A DNA stretch of 39,140 nt, taken from assembly GCA_902513935.1 (NCBI GenBank), contig CABXOR010000012.1, positions 1 to 39,140 of the forward strand, in the 5' to 3' direction. The notes below the pieces were generated by a model. That model was given only the letters and a program-made list of their open reading frames with translations. It did no database searches and had not been told where the DNA came from. The stretch comes from an uncultured SAR324 cluster bacterium. Lineage in GTDB: Bacteria > SAR324 > NAC60-12. The stretch's first letter is position 1, and each line of letters starts with the position of its first letter. Positions 16,498-25,580 of the stretch are shown here, in pieces. Position numbers and translations under genes: made by a program.

Positions 16498-16512
16498 CTA
16501 GTTTATAGACCT
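16498..16512. promoter_or_regulatory. Second GTCTA inverted repeat in the tetR upstream region
   Basis: GTCTA-GTTTA-TAGAC, perfect 5-base arms. It shares the TAGTC/GAC pattern with the proposed operator at 16357. It may be a secondary regulator site or chance. Confidence 0.3.
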
Positions 16513-16601
16513 TCTTAGGATTTCCTGAGAAACTGAGCACACAATGGGACAGTGAATAATCAGAGTACCAGTTAAATAATCTATTGATTATTGTTAGTTG
16601 C

Positions 16602-16628
16602 GGGGGGGGGGGTGATCAAAATCACCCC
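16602..16628. other. Run of 11 G leading into an 8-bp hairpin
   Basis: Eleven G at 16602-16612 overlap the stem GGGGTGAT-CAAA-ATCACCCC (16609-16628). It sits just downstream of the small membrane protein gene (- strand) and could serve as its terminator, although no T-run follows. Long G runs are prone to slippage and sequencing error. The rest of 16407-16653 shows no gene. Confidence 0.5.
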
Positions 16629-16653
16629 TTAAGGTGAGTTTCTGCTTGTTTTT

Positions 16654-17064
16654 TCAGCTGCTCTTTGGTTTACGCAACATGTAATAAACAACACTCAAAA
16701 CGAGGAAAACTATTCCTCCAATAGTCTGCTCTGAAAAGGCACGTGGTTCCAGTCCTTCCGGCCAGGTTAATATACGTTCTGAAATGACACCGTGTAGTCC
16801 ATAAAGCAACCAGGCCAGAGCAAAATAACTCATGGCTTTCTCAACGTTTTCTTCAGTTACAGTTGACCTGATGTGCCAGCCAAGAATAGCGACAACCCAG
16901 GCAGCAACACCGAACAACATAACAATGTTCAGGGTAACAGGATTAACAAATTCTTCTGGAGTTCCATATGTACTCATAATGCTTCCGGGAGCAAAAATGG
17001 CCCAAATTCCATAAATTGCTGAAATAACGATGGTTAACATCATCAAATTCTTTTGAGTGTTCAT
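16654..17064 (-). CDS. Small integral membrane protein, unknown function
   Basis: A 136-residue protein with four predicted membrane helices: residues about 7-27, 43-63 (VTLNIVMLFGVAAWVVAILG), 77-95 (SYFALAWLLYGLHGVI) and 112-131 (GGIVFLVLSVVYYML). The C-terminus is positively charged (RKPKSS) and the first helix starts after a short N-terminus. I do not recognise a named family. The ATG at 17064 has AAGGAG at about 4 bases; an alternative GTG lies one codon upstream. A strong hairpin with T-run separates it from the GYD gene, so it has its own promoter. No link to neighbouring pathways is evident. Confidence 0.75.
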   Translation of the reverse strand: MNTQKNLMMLTIVISAIYGIWAIFAPGSIMSTYGTPEEFVNPVTLNIVMLFGVAAWVVAILGWHIRSTVTEENVEKAMSYFALAWLLYGLHGVISERILTWPEGLEPRAFSEQTIGGIVFLVLSVVYYMLRKPKSS

Positions 17065-17104
17065 CACCCTCCTTTATTTTGGGAAATAGTATTAATGACT
17101 AGTG

Positions 17105-17136
17105 AAAAATACCGTCAACTTTATTGTCGGTATTTT
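17105..17136 (-). terminator. Rho-independent terminator of the GYD-domain gene
   Basis: AAAATACCG (17106-17114) pairs with CGGTATTTT (17128-17136), continued inward by CAA/TTG past a T-T mismatch. On the - strand the stem is followed by a run of five T, a good intrinsic terminator about 60 bases past the stop. Confidence 0.7.
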
Positions 17137-17193
17137 AGTATCTGAAAGAGGACGGCCAACTGGAACTGAATGCTTTCAGTAAACTCACAGGAT

Positions 17194-17520
17194 TCAGGAA
17201 CCAGGTGGTCTGTATTCTACAGAACCAGCTCCTTCTATTGCTTCAAGCCCTTCTTCTGCAGTCATAAGGACGGTCGTCTGGATTTTTGAAATTGCTCCTC
17301 CTGCAGCAGTAGCAATTAGTGCAGACGCCGCACTTACGTTATCCGGACCTTCCAGAATCAGACAAAGGTCAAACTCGCCAAACGAGTAGTATCCCGAAAG
17401 GAATTTAATTCCTTTCGAGGCAAACATCTTCCCTACCTGCTCAATCCTGTTCTGAGGATTCTTGATCTGGGCTGCCCATGAACCGGACGAGTATGATGCC
17501 TGAACTAAATAATGCCCCAT
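17194..17520 (-). CDS. GYD-domain protein
   Basis: A 108-residue protein with the small ferredoxin-like GYD fold: HYLVQASYSSGSWAAQIKNP, a central YYSFGEFDLCLILEGPD (the FGEYD-like block that typifies the family), then AAATAAGG-type small residues and ISKIQTTVLMTAEEG. Length is normal for GYD proteins. The ATG at 17520 is chosen over a frame start at 17577 because AAAGGAGG lies 6 bases before it and the family homology starts there. The biochemical function of GYD proteins is not established. It is monocistronic, flanked by a terminator below and a spacer with a palindromic repeat above. Confidence 0.85.
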   Translation of the reverse strand: MGHYLVQASYSSGSWAAQIKNPQNRIEQVGKMFASKGIKFLSGYYSFGEFDLCLILEGPDNVSAASALIATAAGGAISKIQTTVLMTAEEGLEAIEGAGSVEYRPPGS

Positions 17521-17777
17521 ATTACCTCCTTTTTCGTTGAGTGAGAAAAAATAAAAGCCATTGAGTACATACCTCACTTACAAGTGTCAAATTGAGATGC
17601 CGCTCACAGCTTTCATGGAAGATCTTTCACTGCATTTCTGCTTCGAAAGATTGTCACATAAATGCATTGTAGTTCAAAAAATTAACTAATCAAGAAAAAA
17701 ATGAAATACATTTATATTACCGGGAATTCAACCACAATATTTTAGAATTCTAGGGCTTGTTGAAATGTACTTCTTTT

Positions 17778-17854
17778 GTCATCCCGGGCTTGATCCGGGA
17801 TCTATAATAATACTGCTGGATCCCGGGCAAAGCTATGCTTTGTCCGGGAAGACA
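17778..17854. repeat. REPIN-like palindromic element, full copy
   Basis: Two hairpins in a row: CATCCCGGGCTTGATCCGGG, then CCCGGGCAAAGC-TAT-GCTTTGTCCGGG. The whole unit starts GTCATCCCGG and ends CCGGGAAGAC, so its outer arms are also inverted. It lies about 40 bases past the stop of the GldG-like gene. The rest of the 17521-17891 spacer shows no gene. Confidence 0.8.
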
Positions 17855-17891
17855 ATTGTGCTTTATCTATGAAATAGCTAGAAGATCCAAA

Positions 17892-19802
17892 CTAGCGGAT
17901 GGTTTTGAGCCGCCGTCTTGTGCGGAGTCGGTAAACAATCAGACCTATGATTCCGACGATTAGTGGTACGAGCAGCATGTTCAGCAGGAGCAATCCCTGC
18001 CCCAACCGCTCGATATCCTGACGCAAAATTTTACGGACTTCCCGCAACTTTCGGCGTGCCTGCCTTTCCTCTTCCCTGAACTTCTCAATATCAACCTGAA
18101 CTTCCGGAGGCAAAATCACTTCTGACTGTCCTTGTTCACCGGCAGATTCGAGCAGGCTATTCAAACGCTGCTGTACTTCCTTCAACTGAGAAAGAAGGAG
18201 TTTTTCTTCAGTTTGATGACGAAGTTGAGCCTGCAGCTGCATGGCCAGTAAACGTGTGAAAGGCCTTGAAAAACGTCCTCTTGAACGAATGCTCATTAGA
18301 GCTTCATTGCCAGATAGATGTTCGGCGGCATTGAGCATTAGATTCAGATTGTCATTTCTCGGCTGGATAATTGATTGACCGAGGAAATTAAGTTTTTGTA
18401 CAGAAAACTGATCGGAGATAAAATCAACATCACTGAAAAGCAAAATTGAATTTTGCTCTGCGGCTTCCAGCAAATGAGGATGCTTCAGCGGTGTTTCTTC
18501 TTCACTTTCTTCACCAGCTGCAGATGCTTCCGGATTCTTTTTTTCTTTGACAGGTTGGCCATTCGGAAAAGCACTTGAAAATATGCCGGTTGTTATTGCC
18601 ATTACTGCTTTCGCCTCACCATCCACTTTCATATCTCTAGACAATTGATCCGGAGCCACAAACCGTAATTGGGAAGTATCGATCAAACCGCTTTTAGCTG
18701 ATAATGAAAGCAAAGGGGTAAATTCGGTTTTACTGTCAGCAGCTTTTTTTAAGGAACCTGCCTCAACGAAAAGCAGATTTTCCAGCTGGGCTGTGATTGG
18801 ATGTTTCTGATCCAGCGAATCGGAGCGGAAAGTCATCCACATTGGGAAGCTCATCACACCCTGCCCTGTATTCACTTGAGTAGCATGCAGACGGTCTCCA
18901 ACTACTTTGGCTACATCATAGTCCACACCCCACTGCTTGAGTAGTTCAGGGAGATCGCTGGAAAGTTGTGGCTGCTGACCAAACTGATTTGCAGGCGATG
19001 TCATATCAATTCGTGCATTTGGGTCCAGCAGTACTACAAGACGCCCTCCACGCAATACATACTGATCGACTGCATATCTCAAACGTGGATTGAAACTACG
19101 CGGGTGCAGGACAATCAACAGGTTGATATCATCAGGAATCTCTTCTGTTGTCAAAGCCAGGTTTTCAACTGTTACTGATTTTTCCAACTCATTGAGAAAA
19201 ACCCATTTTTGTGCTGGAGGCTGCCCGGGAATCATTGACCTTCCTCCCTGAAGATTCAAGACACTCAGCAGACCAACCTTGGAAGTTGAGGTAGAACCGA
19301 CTTTCTGAATGGCCTGGGAAATATCATATTCTAAAAAATTTTCCCGACGCTGATCAAAATATGGCAGTAGCATTTCTTGATCCAGCATGGAAATCACCGC
19401 TCCAAAATATACCGTGTTTCCCGAAGGCAGAGTAATGGGTTTGATTCCATATTTTTGTGCCCACTCTTCTTCATCAGTATCTGGTTTTGGATCCAAAATT
19501 TTCAGAACTACCATGCTCTTTGAAAGTGCAACATATTCTTCAAGAAGTTCCTGTACACGTTGTGCATAAATTTTGAAGTTTGGAGGCAGTTCAGAATTGT
19601 TTCTGGAATAGTAAAAATTTATCCTGACTGGATCAGTCAATCCTGCCAGTATCTTCCTTGAACCTTCTGAAATTGTGTAAAGGCGCTCTTCTGTCAGATC
19701 ATAACGTAACGGGAAAAAATGAGCCATCAAATTTACTGCCACTAGACAAATCAACAACAGAACAACACTGCCCCAGGTACTTGGTAACGAAACTTCCTTC
19801 AT
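17892..19802 (-). CDS. GldG-like ABC transporter auxiliary protein
   Basis: A 636-residue membrane-anchored protein of the GldG / ABC_transp_aux family. A membrane helix at residues about 12-31 is followed by LRYDLTEERLYTISEGSRKI, the hallmark start of the family. A large extracytoplasmic domain follows, with a receiver-like strand series such as INLLIVLHPRSFNPRLRYAV and GGRLVVLLDPNA. Near the end comes a helical coiled-coil stretch (EEKLLLSQLKEVQQRLNSLL) and a last membrane helix (LLLLNMLLVPLIVGIIGLIV) with a basic tail. It lies downstream of the permease and ATPase genes and completes a three-part ABC export system. In Bacteroidetes the homologues serve gliding; elsewhere the role is unknown, and no gliding genes are seen here. 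Confidence 0.87.
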   Translation of the reverse strand: MKEVSLPSTWGSVVLLLICLVAVNLMAHFFPLRYDLTEERLYTISEGSRKILAGLTDPVRINFYYSRNNSELPPNFKIYAQRVQELLEEYVALSKSMVVLKILDPKPDTDEEEWAQKYGIKPITLPSGNTVYFGAVISMLDQEMLLPYFDQRRENFLEYDISQAIQKVGSTSTSKVGLLSVLNLQGGRSMIPGQPPAQKWVFLNELEKSVTVENLALTTEEIPDDINLLIVLHPRSFNPRLRYAVDQYVLRGGRLVVLLDPNARIDMTSPANQFGQQPQLSSDLPELLKQWGVDYDVAKVVGDRLHATQVNTGQGVMSFPMWMTFRSDSLDQKHPITAQLENLLFVEAGSLKKAADSKTEFTPLLSLSAKSGLIDTSQLRFVAPDQLSRDMKVDGEAKAVMAITTGIFSSAFPNGQPVKEKKNPEASAAGEESEEETPLKHPHLLEAAEQNSILLFSDVDFISDQFSVQKLNFLGQSIIQPRNDNLNLMLNAAEHLSGNEALMSIRSRGRFSRPFTRLLAMQLQAQLRHQTEEKLLLSQLKEVQQRLNSLLESAGEQGQSEVILPPEVQVDIEKFREEERQARRKLREVRKILRQDIERLGQGLLLLNMLLVPLIVGIIGLIVYRLRTRRRLKTIR

Positions 19803-19870
19803 TATGTTTTATAGTTCAAAGTTCTTTTAAGTAGATTATAAGTTAAAAATAAAATGAGTTCTGTGTTAAA

Positions 19871-20611
19871 TCAGGATGCTTTGTGCGACTCAAGAACCAC
19901 AACATTCAACATCAGCATAATGACAATAATAGATACAAAATAAATTATATCCCTGAGATCAATCACTCCTCTACGAATCGCGTCATAGTGTGTGGTGAAA
20001 CTAAACTGGCTGACGAAATCACTGATCCAGACAGGAAAAACCGAATTTAAAGTGTCACCTAAAACACCCCATCCTAACAAAACCAGCACCAGACAAATGT
20101 TGACGCTCAGGATAAAACTGATTACCTGATTTTTTGTCAAAGCAGAGGTGAAGCTAGCAATAGCAAGGTAGGAACCCGCCATCAAAAAGCTGCCTAAATA
20201 TCCGGTAATGATTGGTCCCTTATCCGGACTTCCCAAAAAATAAACTGTCCAAACCATTGGGAAAGTGAGCAGCAAAGCAATTCCAATAAAAAACCATGCT
20301 GCAAAAAACTTTGCAAAGACAGTAGTTGTAAGTCTTACTGGAAAAGTGAGCAGCAACTCTCCAGTTCCAGAACGACGTTCCTCTGACCAGAGACGCATAC
20401 CGACTGCAGGGATCAAAAATAAATAAAGCCAGGGAAGGAAGAGGAAAAAGATTTCAAGACTTGCCTGCTGCGAGTCGTAAAATTTTCCAAGAAAAAAAGT
20501 ACAACCTGCATTTGCTGCCAAAAATATAATGATGAAAACATAGGCCACCGGCGAACGAAAGTATGCCAGCAGTTCCCGTTTGAATATTGGATAAAATCCG
20601 TTCATAGACAA
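19871..20611 (-). CDS. ABC-2 type permease (GldF-like)
   Basis: A 246-residue membrane protein with six predicted helices, beginning GFYPIFKRELLAYFRSPVAY, the typical amphipathic start of ABC-2 permeases. The conserved segment MRLWSEERRSGTGELLLTFP follows the second helix. Length fits the GldF/NosY-like branch. It would form the membrane channel with the ATPase encoded 58 bp upstream, and its stop lies 68 bp before the GldG-like gene. The transported substrate is unknown. Confidence 0.87.
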   Translation of the reverse strand: MSMNGFYPIFKRELLAYFRSPVAYVFIIIFLAANAGCTFFLGKFYDSQQASLEIFFLFLPWLYLFLIPAVGMRLWSEERRSGTGELLLTFPVRLTTTVFAKFFAAWFFIGIALLLTFPMVWTVYFLGSPDKGPIITGYLGSFLMAGSYLAIASFTSALTKNQVISFILSVNICLVLVLLGWGVLGDTLNSVFPVWISDFVSQFSFTTHYDAIRRGVIDLRDIIYFVSIIVIMLMLNVVVLESHKAS

Positions 20612-20669
20612 TGCTTTTAGATTTCAGTTTCTGTTGTAAGTAAAATGACAGGTTGTCAGCCTTCAGTTA

Positions 20670-21608
20670 TTAGCCATTGGTCGTAAGTTTTCTAAAGACC
20701 TCTTCCATTCGCCCTCGATCTACTACAAACTGCTCAATAGGTATCTTTTTTGAGAATAAATAATGTTCAAGCTGACGCGTAATGGATTCTTTATTTTGTG
20801 GGAACAAACGCATAGTAACCAGTCCCTGACGTTTCTCCAAAAGATGTTCAACTGAATAAACAAAATCGAGTTTATTAAAATCATTCATCAAGGGGATATG
20901 ATCCTCCGCGTTCACACTAATTGTAACGGAGTTACGGTAAAGAGATTGAGACATTAATTCATCTGGTGTTCCATAGCCCACAACCCGACCTTCTGAAATG
21001 ATCATGGCACGTGTACAGACAGCATCAACCTCTTCTAAAATATGTGTAGAAATCAAAATAGTTCTGTCTTCTCTCATATTTTTGATTAAGGTACGTACCT
21101 CATGTTTTTGATTTGGATCAAGGCCATCAGTCGGCTCATCAAGAATCAGAACAGGTGGATCGTGAATTAATGCTTGTGCCAAACTTGTACGCTGCCGAAA
21201 GCCCTTTGAAAGAGTTTCTATCATTTGATTTTCAACTTCTCTAAGTGAAGTCATTTCGACCACAATGCTAACCCGTCTTTTTATTTCTTTTCCACTGAAT
21301 CCCCTAATTTCTGCAACAAAACTGAGAAACTCTCCAACCAGCATTTCGTCATAAGAAGGAGCACTTTCAGGAAGGTATCCGATTTGGTTGCGAACCTCCA
21401 GAGGATTTTCCAAAATGCTGAAACCACAAATTTCTGCTGTACCCGAGCTTGGTGGAATGAAACAGGTCAGCATTTTCATGGTTGTCGATTTACCTGCTCC
21501 GTTTGGACCAAGGAAACCCAGGACTTCACCCTTCTTAACTTCAAACGAGACTTGATCGACTGCCAGGAAGTTGTTAAAATTTTTGCTCAGTGAGTGAACT
21601 TGAATCAT
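20670..21608 (-). CDS. ABC transporter ATP-binding protein (GldA/CcmA-like)
   Basis: A 312-residue ATPase. Walker A GPNGAGKST (34-42), the Q-loop in RNQIGYLPE, the signature in the variant form LSKGFRQR (133-140), Walker B VLILDEP (153-159), the D-loop DGLDPNQ and the switch histidine in STHILEEV are all present. The LSKGxRQR signature and the C-terminal extension with a small beta domain (residues about 220-312) are typical of exporters of the GldA/CcmA/NatA type. First gene of the three-gene operon; divergent from the hydrolase gene, with 134 bp between the starts holding both promoters. Confidence 0.9.
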   Translation of the reverse strand: MIQVHSLSKNFNNFLAVDQVSFEVKKGEVLGFLGPNGAGKSTTMKMLTCFIPPSSGTAEICGFSILENPLEVRNQIGYLPESAPSYDEMLVGEFLSFVAEIRGFSGKEIKRRVSIVVEMTSLREVENQMIETLSKGFRQRTSLAQALIHDPPVLILDEPTDGLDPNQKHEVRTLIKNMREDRTILISTHILEEVDAVCTRAMIISEGRVVGYGTPDELMSQSLYRNSVTISVNAEDHIPLMNDFNKLDFVYSVEHLLEKRQGLVTMRLFPQNKESITRQLEHYLFSKKIPIEQFVVDRGRMEEVFRKLTTNG

Positions 21609-21742
21609 AAATAACTGTACTTAAATTTCTAACTGTTTTGGATTTATAAATAAAAAATTGTATATCTTTCTTAAAATTGTATCAAGACAAAACGCATTAC
21701 TCAGCTCAGCCTATTGCTTAACAATCGAAGTCAGGAAAGAAA

Positions 21743-22552
21743 ATGAGAAATAAGAAGAAAAATCTTCAAGTCTTGAAATCAGCAAATACCGGTGAGCATC
21801 ACCTGCTCAATCCAGAGTTGGATGGAGATTCATTTTTTTGGGATGGTGGAAAGATCGGAGTACTTCTGCTGCACGGCTTAACTGCAACCACAGCAGAGGT
21901 AAGACCCCTGGCAAAACGATTCCATGATGCTGGATTTACTGTTTCAGGAGTCCTGCTTCCAGGTCATGGAAGAACACCGGAAATTCTGAATGAGACTTCA
22001 CGCACAGAATGGCTTGAAGCCAGCGAAAAAGCATATTTAGAATTAAAGGGAAAATGTTCTCAAATATTTGTGGGAGGAGAATCAGCAGGAGCTTTACTTG
22101 CCCTTCACTTAGCCAGTGAACATCCTGAAATAAAAGGCCTTTTACTTTATGCACCGGCCATGCGATTGGCTTCCTCTTTCCTCCGAAAACTTATAATGGT
22201 CATAGCTTCACCTTTTGTTTTTGCCATCCCAAAGAAAATAGAAAAGAACAGCGATCAAATGCCATGGCAGGGTTACAAAGTCAATCCCTTAAAAGCAGGG
22301 GTTCAACTTTTGAAATTACAGTCGGAAACTAAGCTCAGTCTGTTTCGCATATATCAACCTATTTTGATGATTCAGGCAAATTTGGATCAAACTGTAGATT
22401 TAAATAGTGGTGACATTATTTTACAGGGAGTTCAATCTGCAGTCCGTGAATCACACTGGATGGAACAATCAAGACATGTAGTCATTCTCGACCGGGAATT
22501 TAAAGATGTAGTGGATATTTCATTGGAGTTTTTAGTTAAATTAATCCAATAA
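21743..22552 (+). CDS. Alpha/beta hydrolase, carboxylesterase / monoglyceride lipase-like
   Basis: A 269-residue cytoplasmic hydrolase of the Est30/monoacylglycerol-lipase type. The oxyanion region is LLLHGLTATTAEVRPLA (41-57), and the nucleophile is Ser114 in GGESAG (111-116). The acid is probably the Asp in NLDQTVD and the histidine that in SRHVVILD, in the usual order. The LPGHGRTPE block after the second strand is typical. It should cleave short or medium acyl esters. AGGAAAG precedes the ATG at good spacing. It lies 128 bp before the acyl-AMP ligase on the same strand; a joint role in acyl-lipid handling is possible but unproven. Confidence 0.87.
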   Translation: MRNKKKNLQVLKSANTGEHHLLNPELDGDSFFWDGGKIGVLLLHGLTATTAEVRPLAKRFHDAGFTVSGVLLPGHGRTPEILNETSRTEWLEASEKAYLELKGKCSQIFVGGESAGALLALHLASEHPEIKGLLLYAPAMRLASSFLRKLIMVIASPFVFAIPKKIEKNSDQMPWQGYKVNPLKAGVQLLKLQSETKLSLFRIYQPILMIQANLDQTVDLNSGDIILQGVQSAVRESHWMEQSRHVVILDREFKDVVDISLEFLVKLIQ

Positions 22553-22680
22553 GCGAAAACCGTTTTCTATATAGCTCTCAGTCTTTGAATATTTTTCATT
22601 GAGGCCACTCTTGGATGTGTTAAACTGTGCTGCAAAGAAAAATAAATTTAATTTGCAGATCAATCAGCCCATAGATAATT

Positions 22681-24708
22681 ATGCCAGTAGACAAATATAA
22701 AAACATAGTAGATGTGGCCCGACAAAGGGCAATGGAGCATCCGGACAGAAACTGTGTTATTTTCCTAGAAGATGGAGAGAACCCGGTTGTCGGCAGCGGA
22801 ACTTCCAGTTCCATGACTTACCAGGAAAATGACTACGCTGCCCGTCAGGTTGCCACAGCCCTGCAAAAACGCAAAATTAAACAAGGTGAGCGTGTGCTGG
22901 TTATTCTTCCCAACAGTCTGGAATTCGTCAAAGTTTTTTACGGCTGTTTGTATGCAGGAATTCTTGCAGTTCCCTTGTCAGAACCATCAGGACCGCAAAA
23001 CATGGCGGCCTATCTGGAAACGTTTTTGCCGACTTTAAAAGTCAGCAAACCAAGTTTACTGGTTGCAACAAACTTGATGGTGGATTTTTTACGTAACCAG
23101 TTGCCTCCGGAACTGCAAAAAGTTTTTGCCGGACTTGCAATTGCGTCTGCAGGAGAAATTCTTTCAGAAAAGGATGGCGAATATTCTCTACCCGAAATTA
23201 ATTCTACTGACACTGCGTATTTACAGTTCACTTCCGGAAGTACAGGAACTCCTAAAGGCATCATGATTGGGCACAATAATTTGATGTCAAATTTGGAAGA
23301 AGCCCGCAAATTTATGCAACTGGAAGAGGAAAACGGAACCGTTGTTTGGCTGCCACTATTTCACGATTTTGGTTTAGCCGCGGGGCTGATGGGAGCACTT
23401 TATTCCGGAGGGTTCGTGGTTTTGATGACACCTGCACATTTCATCCAGAAGCCACTGCGCTGGCTAACTGCGATATCAAAGTACAAGTGTGCGCACAGCT
23501 ACGTTCCACCATTTGCCCTCGATTTATGTATGAAAAAAATATCGAATGACGAACTTGCTCAACTCGATTTAACCTGCATGGTTTCTGTAACAGACGGCTC
23601 TGAACCAGTTCATTATTTACCAACAAAAATATTTAATGAGCGTTTTGCAGAATGTGGATTAAAGCCGGATGTAATCCGTCCCGGATTTGGTATGGCGGAA
23701 ATAGTGATCATGTTTTCAGGCAGTAAAACGGGTCTGCATGGACTTTGCGTTGATCGGCATGTTTTGGAAACAGAAGGACGGGTTAAACTACTGGACGAGG
23801 ATGCTGCGGAAAAAGACAAAAAGATACTTGTCAATTTGGGTTCGCAAATGGAAGGTCACGAAATCGTTATCAAAGGTGCAGAAAATCAAGTACTTCCGGA
23901 AGGGAAAGTAGGAGAGTTGATGGTAACCGGCCCCTCTGTTGCCCAGGGGTATTATGAAAACAAAAAGGCTACTGAAGAAATTTTTCTACAAAATATTAAA
24001 GGCATAGAACAACCATTTCTGGCAACCGGTGATACAGCACTGCTCTGGGAGGGGAACCTTTATTTTGCGGGTAGAATCAAAGACATCATCATCATTCGAG
24101 GACGAAATTATTATCCGCATGACATCGAACTAGTGCTTTCAAGAGTAGAAGAATTACGGCCGGGATGCTTGATGGCTTATGCTTCAGGAGTAGAAAATGA
24201 GTCGGAGTATTTAGCGGTTGCTGTGGAAGTTCGTGCTGAATTAATTAAAGACGTGGATGTTTTCCGTAAATATGTTTTGAATTCCATTGATCAGCAAATC
24301 ATTGAAATCGTCGGGAAACATTTTCAGATCACTCCAAGCGAGCGCCTGTATTTGGAACCTGGTACTATTGCCAAAACTTCCAGTGGGAAAATAAAACACC
24401 TGCGAAACCGTCAAACTTTTGCAGAACAACATTTTGATGGACTTTTAGAGCGACTGGTAAGTTCACAGGACAAGGTAGATTCAGAAACTGGCGAAACAAA
24501 ACCTTCACTGAAAAATGAGATTGTTGCACTCTTTAAAAAAGTTGTTTCTCTGGAACCGGATTTGTGTCAGCCTATTTTGGATTGTGGTGCAGATTCGGTG
24601 GTAATTGTTGAGTTTATTGACCAGATTGAGACAAAATACTCACAAAGTTTTGAGGTTGAAGATAATACGAGCCTGCATGAAATTATTGGACAGATTAAAT
24701 CTAGTTAG
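22681..24708 (+). CDS. Fatty-acyl-AMP ligase fused to an acyl carrier protein domain
   Basis: A 675-residue two-domain protein. Residues about 5-580 form an adenylate-forming enzyme with FTSGSTGTPKG (183-193), the FHDFGLAAG block and the hinge segment NLYFAGRIKDIIIIRGRNYY. The HDFGL and YPHDIE motifs are those of fatty-acyl-AMP ligases (FAAL) rather than acyl-CoA ligases. After a short linker, residues about 595-675 look like a carrier protein; the phosphopantetheine serine is Ser639 in DCGADSVVIVEF. The enzyme would activate a fatty acid as acyl-AMP and load it onto its own carrier arm. FAALs usually feed polyketide or peptide synthases, but none is present nearby. The start lacks a strong Shine-Dalgarno sequence. 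Confidence 0.88.
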   Translation: MPVDKYKNIVDVARQRAMEHPDRNCVIFLEDGENPVVGSGTSSSMTYQENDYAARQVATALQKRKIKQGERVLVILPNSLEFVKVFYGCLYAGILAVPLSEPSGPQNMAAYLETFLPTLKVSKPSLLVATNLMVDFLRNQLPPELQKVFAGLAIASAGEILSEKDGEYSLPEINSTDTAYLQFTSGSTGTPKGIMIGHNNLMSNLEEARKFMQLEEENGTVVWLPLFHDFGLAAGLMGALYSGGFVVLMTPAHFIQKPLRWLTAISKYKCAHSYVPPFALDLCMKKISNDELAQLDLTCMVSVTDGSEPVHYLPTKIFNERFAECGLKPDVIRPGFGMAEIVIMFSGSKTGLHGLCVDRHVLETEGRVKLLDEDAAEKDKKILVNLGSQMEGHEIVIKGAENQVLPEGKVGELMVTGPSVAQGYYENKKATEEIFLQNIKGIEQPFLATGDTALLWEGNLYFAGRIKDIIIIRGRNYYPHDIELVLSRVEELRPGCLMAYASGVENESEYLAVAVEVRAELIKDVDVFRKYVLNSIDQQIIEIVGKHFQITPSERLYLEPGTIAKTSSGKIKHLRNRQTFAEQHFDGLLERLVSSQDKVDSETGETKPSLKNEIVALFKKVVSLEPDLCQPILDCGADSVVIVEFIDQIETKYSQSFEVEDNTSLHEIIGQIKSS

Positions 24709-24749
24709 GATATATATTTTTGTTAAGTATTTTGTAACCTCTCCCCAGT

Positions 24750-25580
24750 CTAAAACTCAAATGCTCTGTCATGACTCAGACTTGGAATTCGATTTCGTGC
24801 AGAGTTAACTTCTTCCAGATTAATATTTACATTGAAAAATCCTGAATCTACTCCTCCATCAGCAAGTATTTCACCCCAGGGATTGATGATCAATGAATGA
24901 CCATAGCTTTCACCGCCGCCATCAACCTTACCAATAGCACATGGTGCAACCACAAAAGCGCCGTTTTCAATTGCACGCGCCCTGTTTAGGACATGCCAGT
25001 GAGCTTCACCTGTTTTTTTTGTAAATGCTGCAGGAACAAACAATATCTCTGCGCCTGATTGTGATAAATCACGATAAAGATGTGGGAAACGTAAATCGTA
25101 ACAGATTGTCTGTCCGAAGCATCCTAATGGCGTTTGGCAAATTACGGCTTTCTGACCGCCATGAACAGTGGCACTTTCACGAAATGATTCTTTTTCCGAC
25201 AGTGTGATGTCAAACAAATGGATTTTGTCGTAGCGGCTGATGATGTTCCCACAATCATCAATAATAAAACTGCGATTCAAAAATTTTTCCGCGGGACCCT
25301 TTATAGCAATTGAACCAATAAGCAGATATTTTTTCCGGTTTTTTGCAAAGTCTCTGAGACCTTTTAAAACCGGATGATTCTCCTCAGTTGCAAATGGTGG
25401 AGCAAATGCAGAACCTTCTGTTTTCAACCCGCCGCAATATTCCGGTAGCGTAAGAATTCCCGCTCCGGCTTCTATCGCCTCTTCTGCAAGTACAATTGCT
25501 TCATCAAGAGCTGATTTAAAATCCGGTCTTGGACGGGTTTGAAGACATGCGATATTGATCTGTCTTTTCGAACTAATCAT
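24750..25580 (-). CDS. Carbon-nitrogen hydrolase, Nit-type amidase
   Basis: A 276-residue nitrilase-superfamily protein with the complete catalytic triad: Glu47 in LTLPEYCGG, Lys119 in RYDKIHLFD and Cys160 in TICYDLRFPHLYR. The last block, with Y-D-L-R-F-P after the cysteine, is characteristic of the Nit1/Nit2 branch, which includes deaminated-glutathione amidase and omega-amidase. It hydrolyses an amide to acid and ammonia. The start overlaps the rluD-like stop by 8 bases, so it is the last gene of the aminotransferase operon; an omega-amidase beside an aminotransferase would be a natural pair, but that is inference. Confidence 0.87.
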   Translation of the reverse strand: MISSKRQINIACLQTRPRPDFKSALDEAIVLAEEAIEAGAGILTLPEYCGGLKTEGSAFAPPFATEENHPVLKGLRDFAKNRKKYLLIGSIAIKGPAEKFLNRSFIIDDCGNIISRYDKIHLFDITLSEKESFRESATVHGGQKAVICQTPLGCFGQTICYDLRFPHLYRDLSQSGAEILFVPAAFTKKTGEAHWHVLNRARAIENGAFVVAPCAIGKVDGGGESYGHSLIINPWGEILADGGVDSGFFNVNINLEEVNSARNRIPSLSHDRAFEF

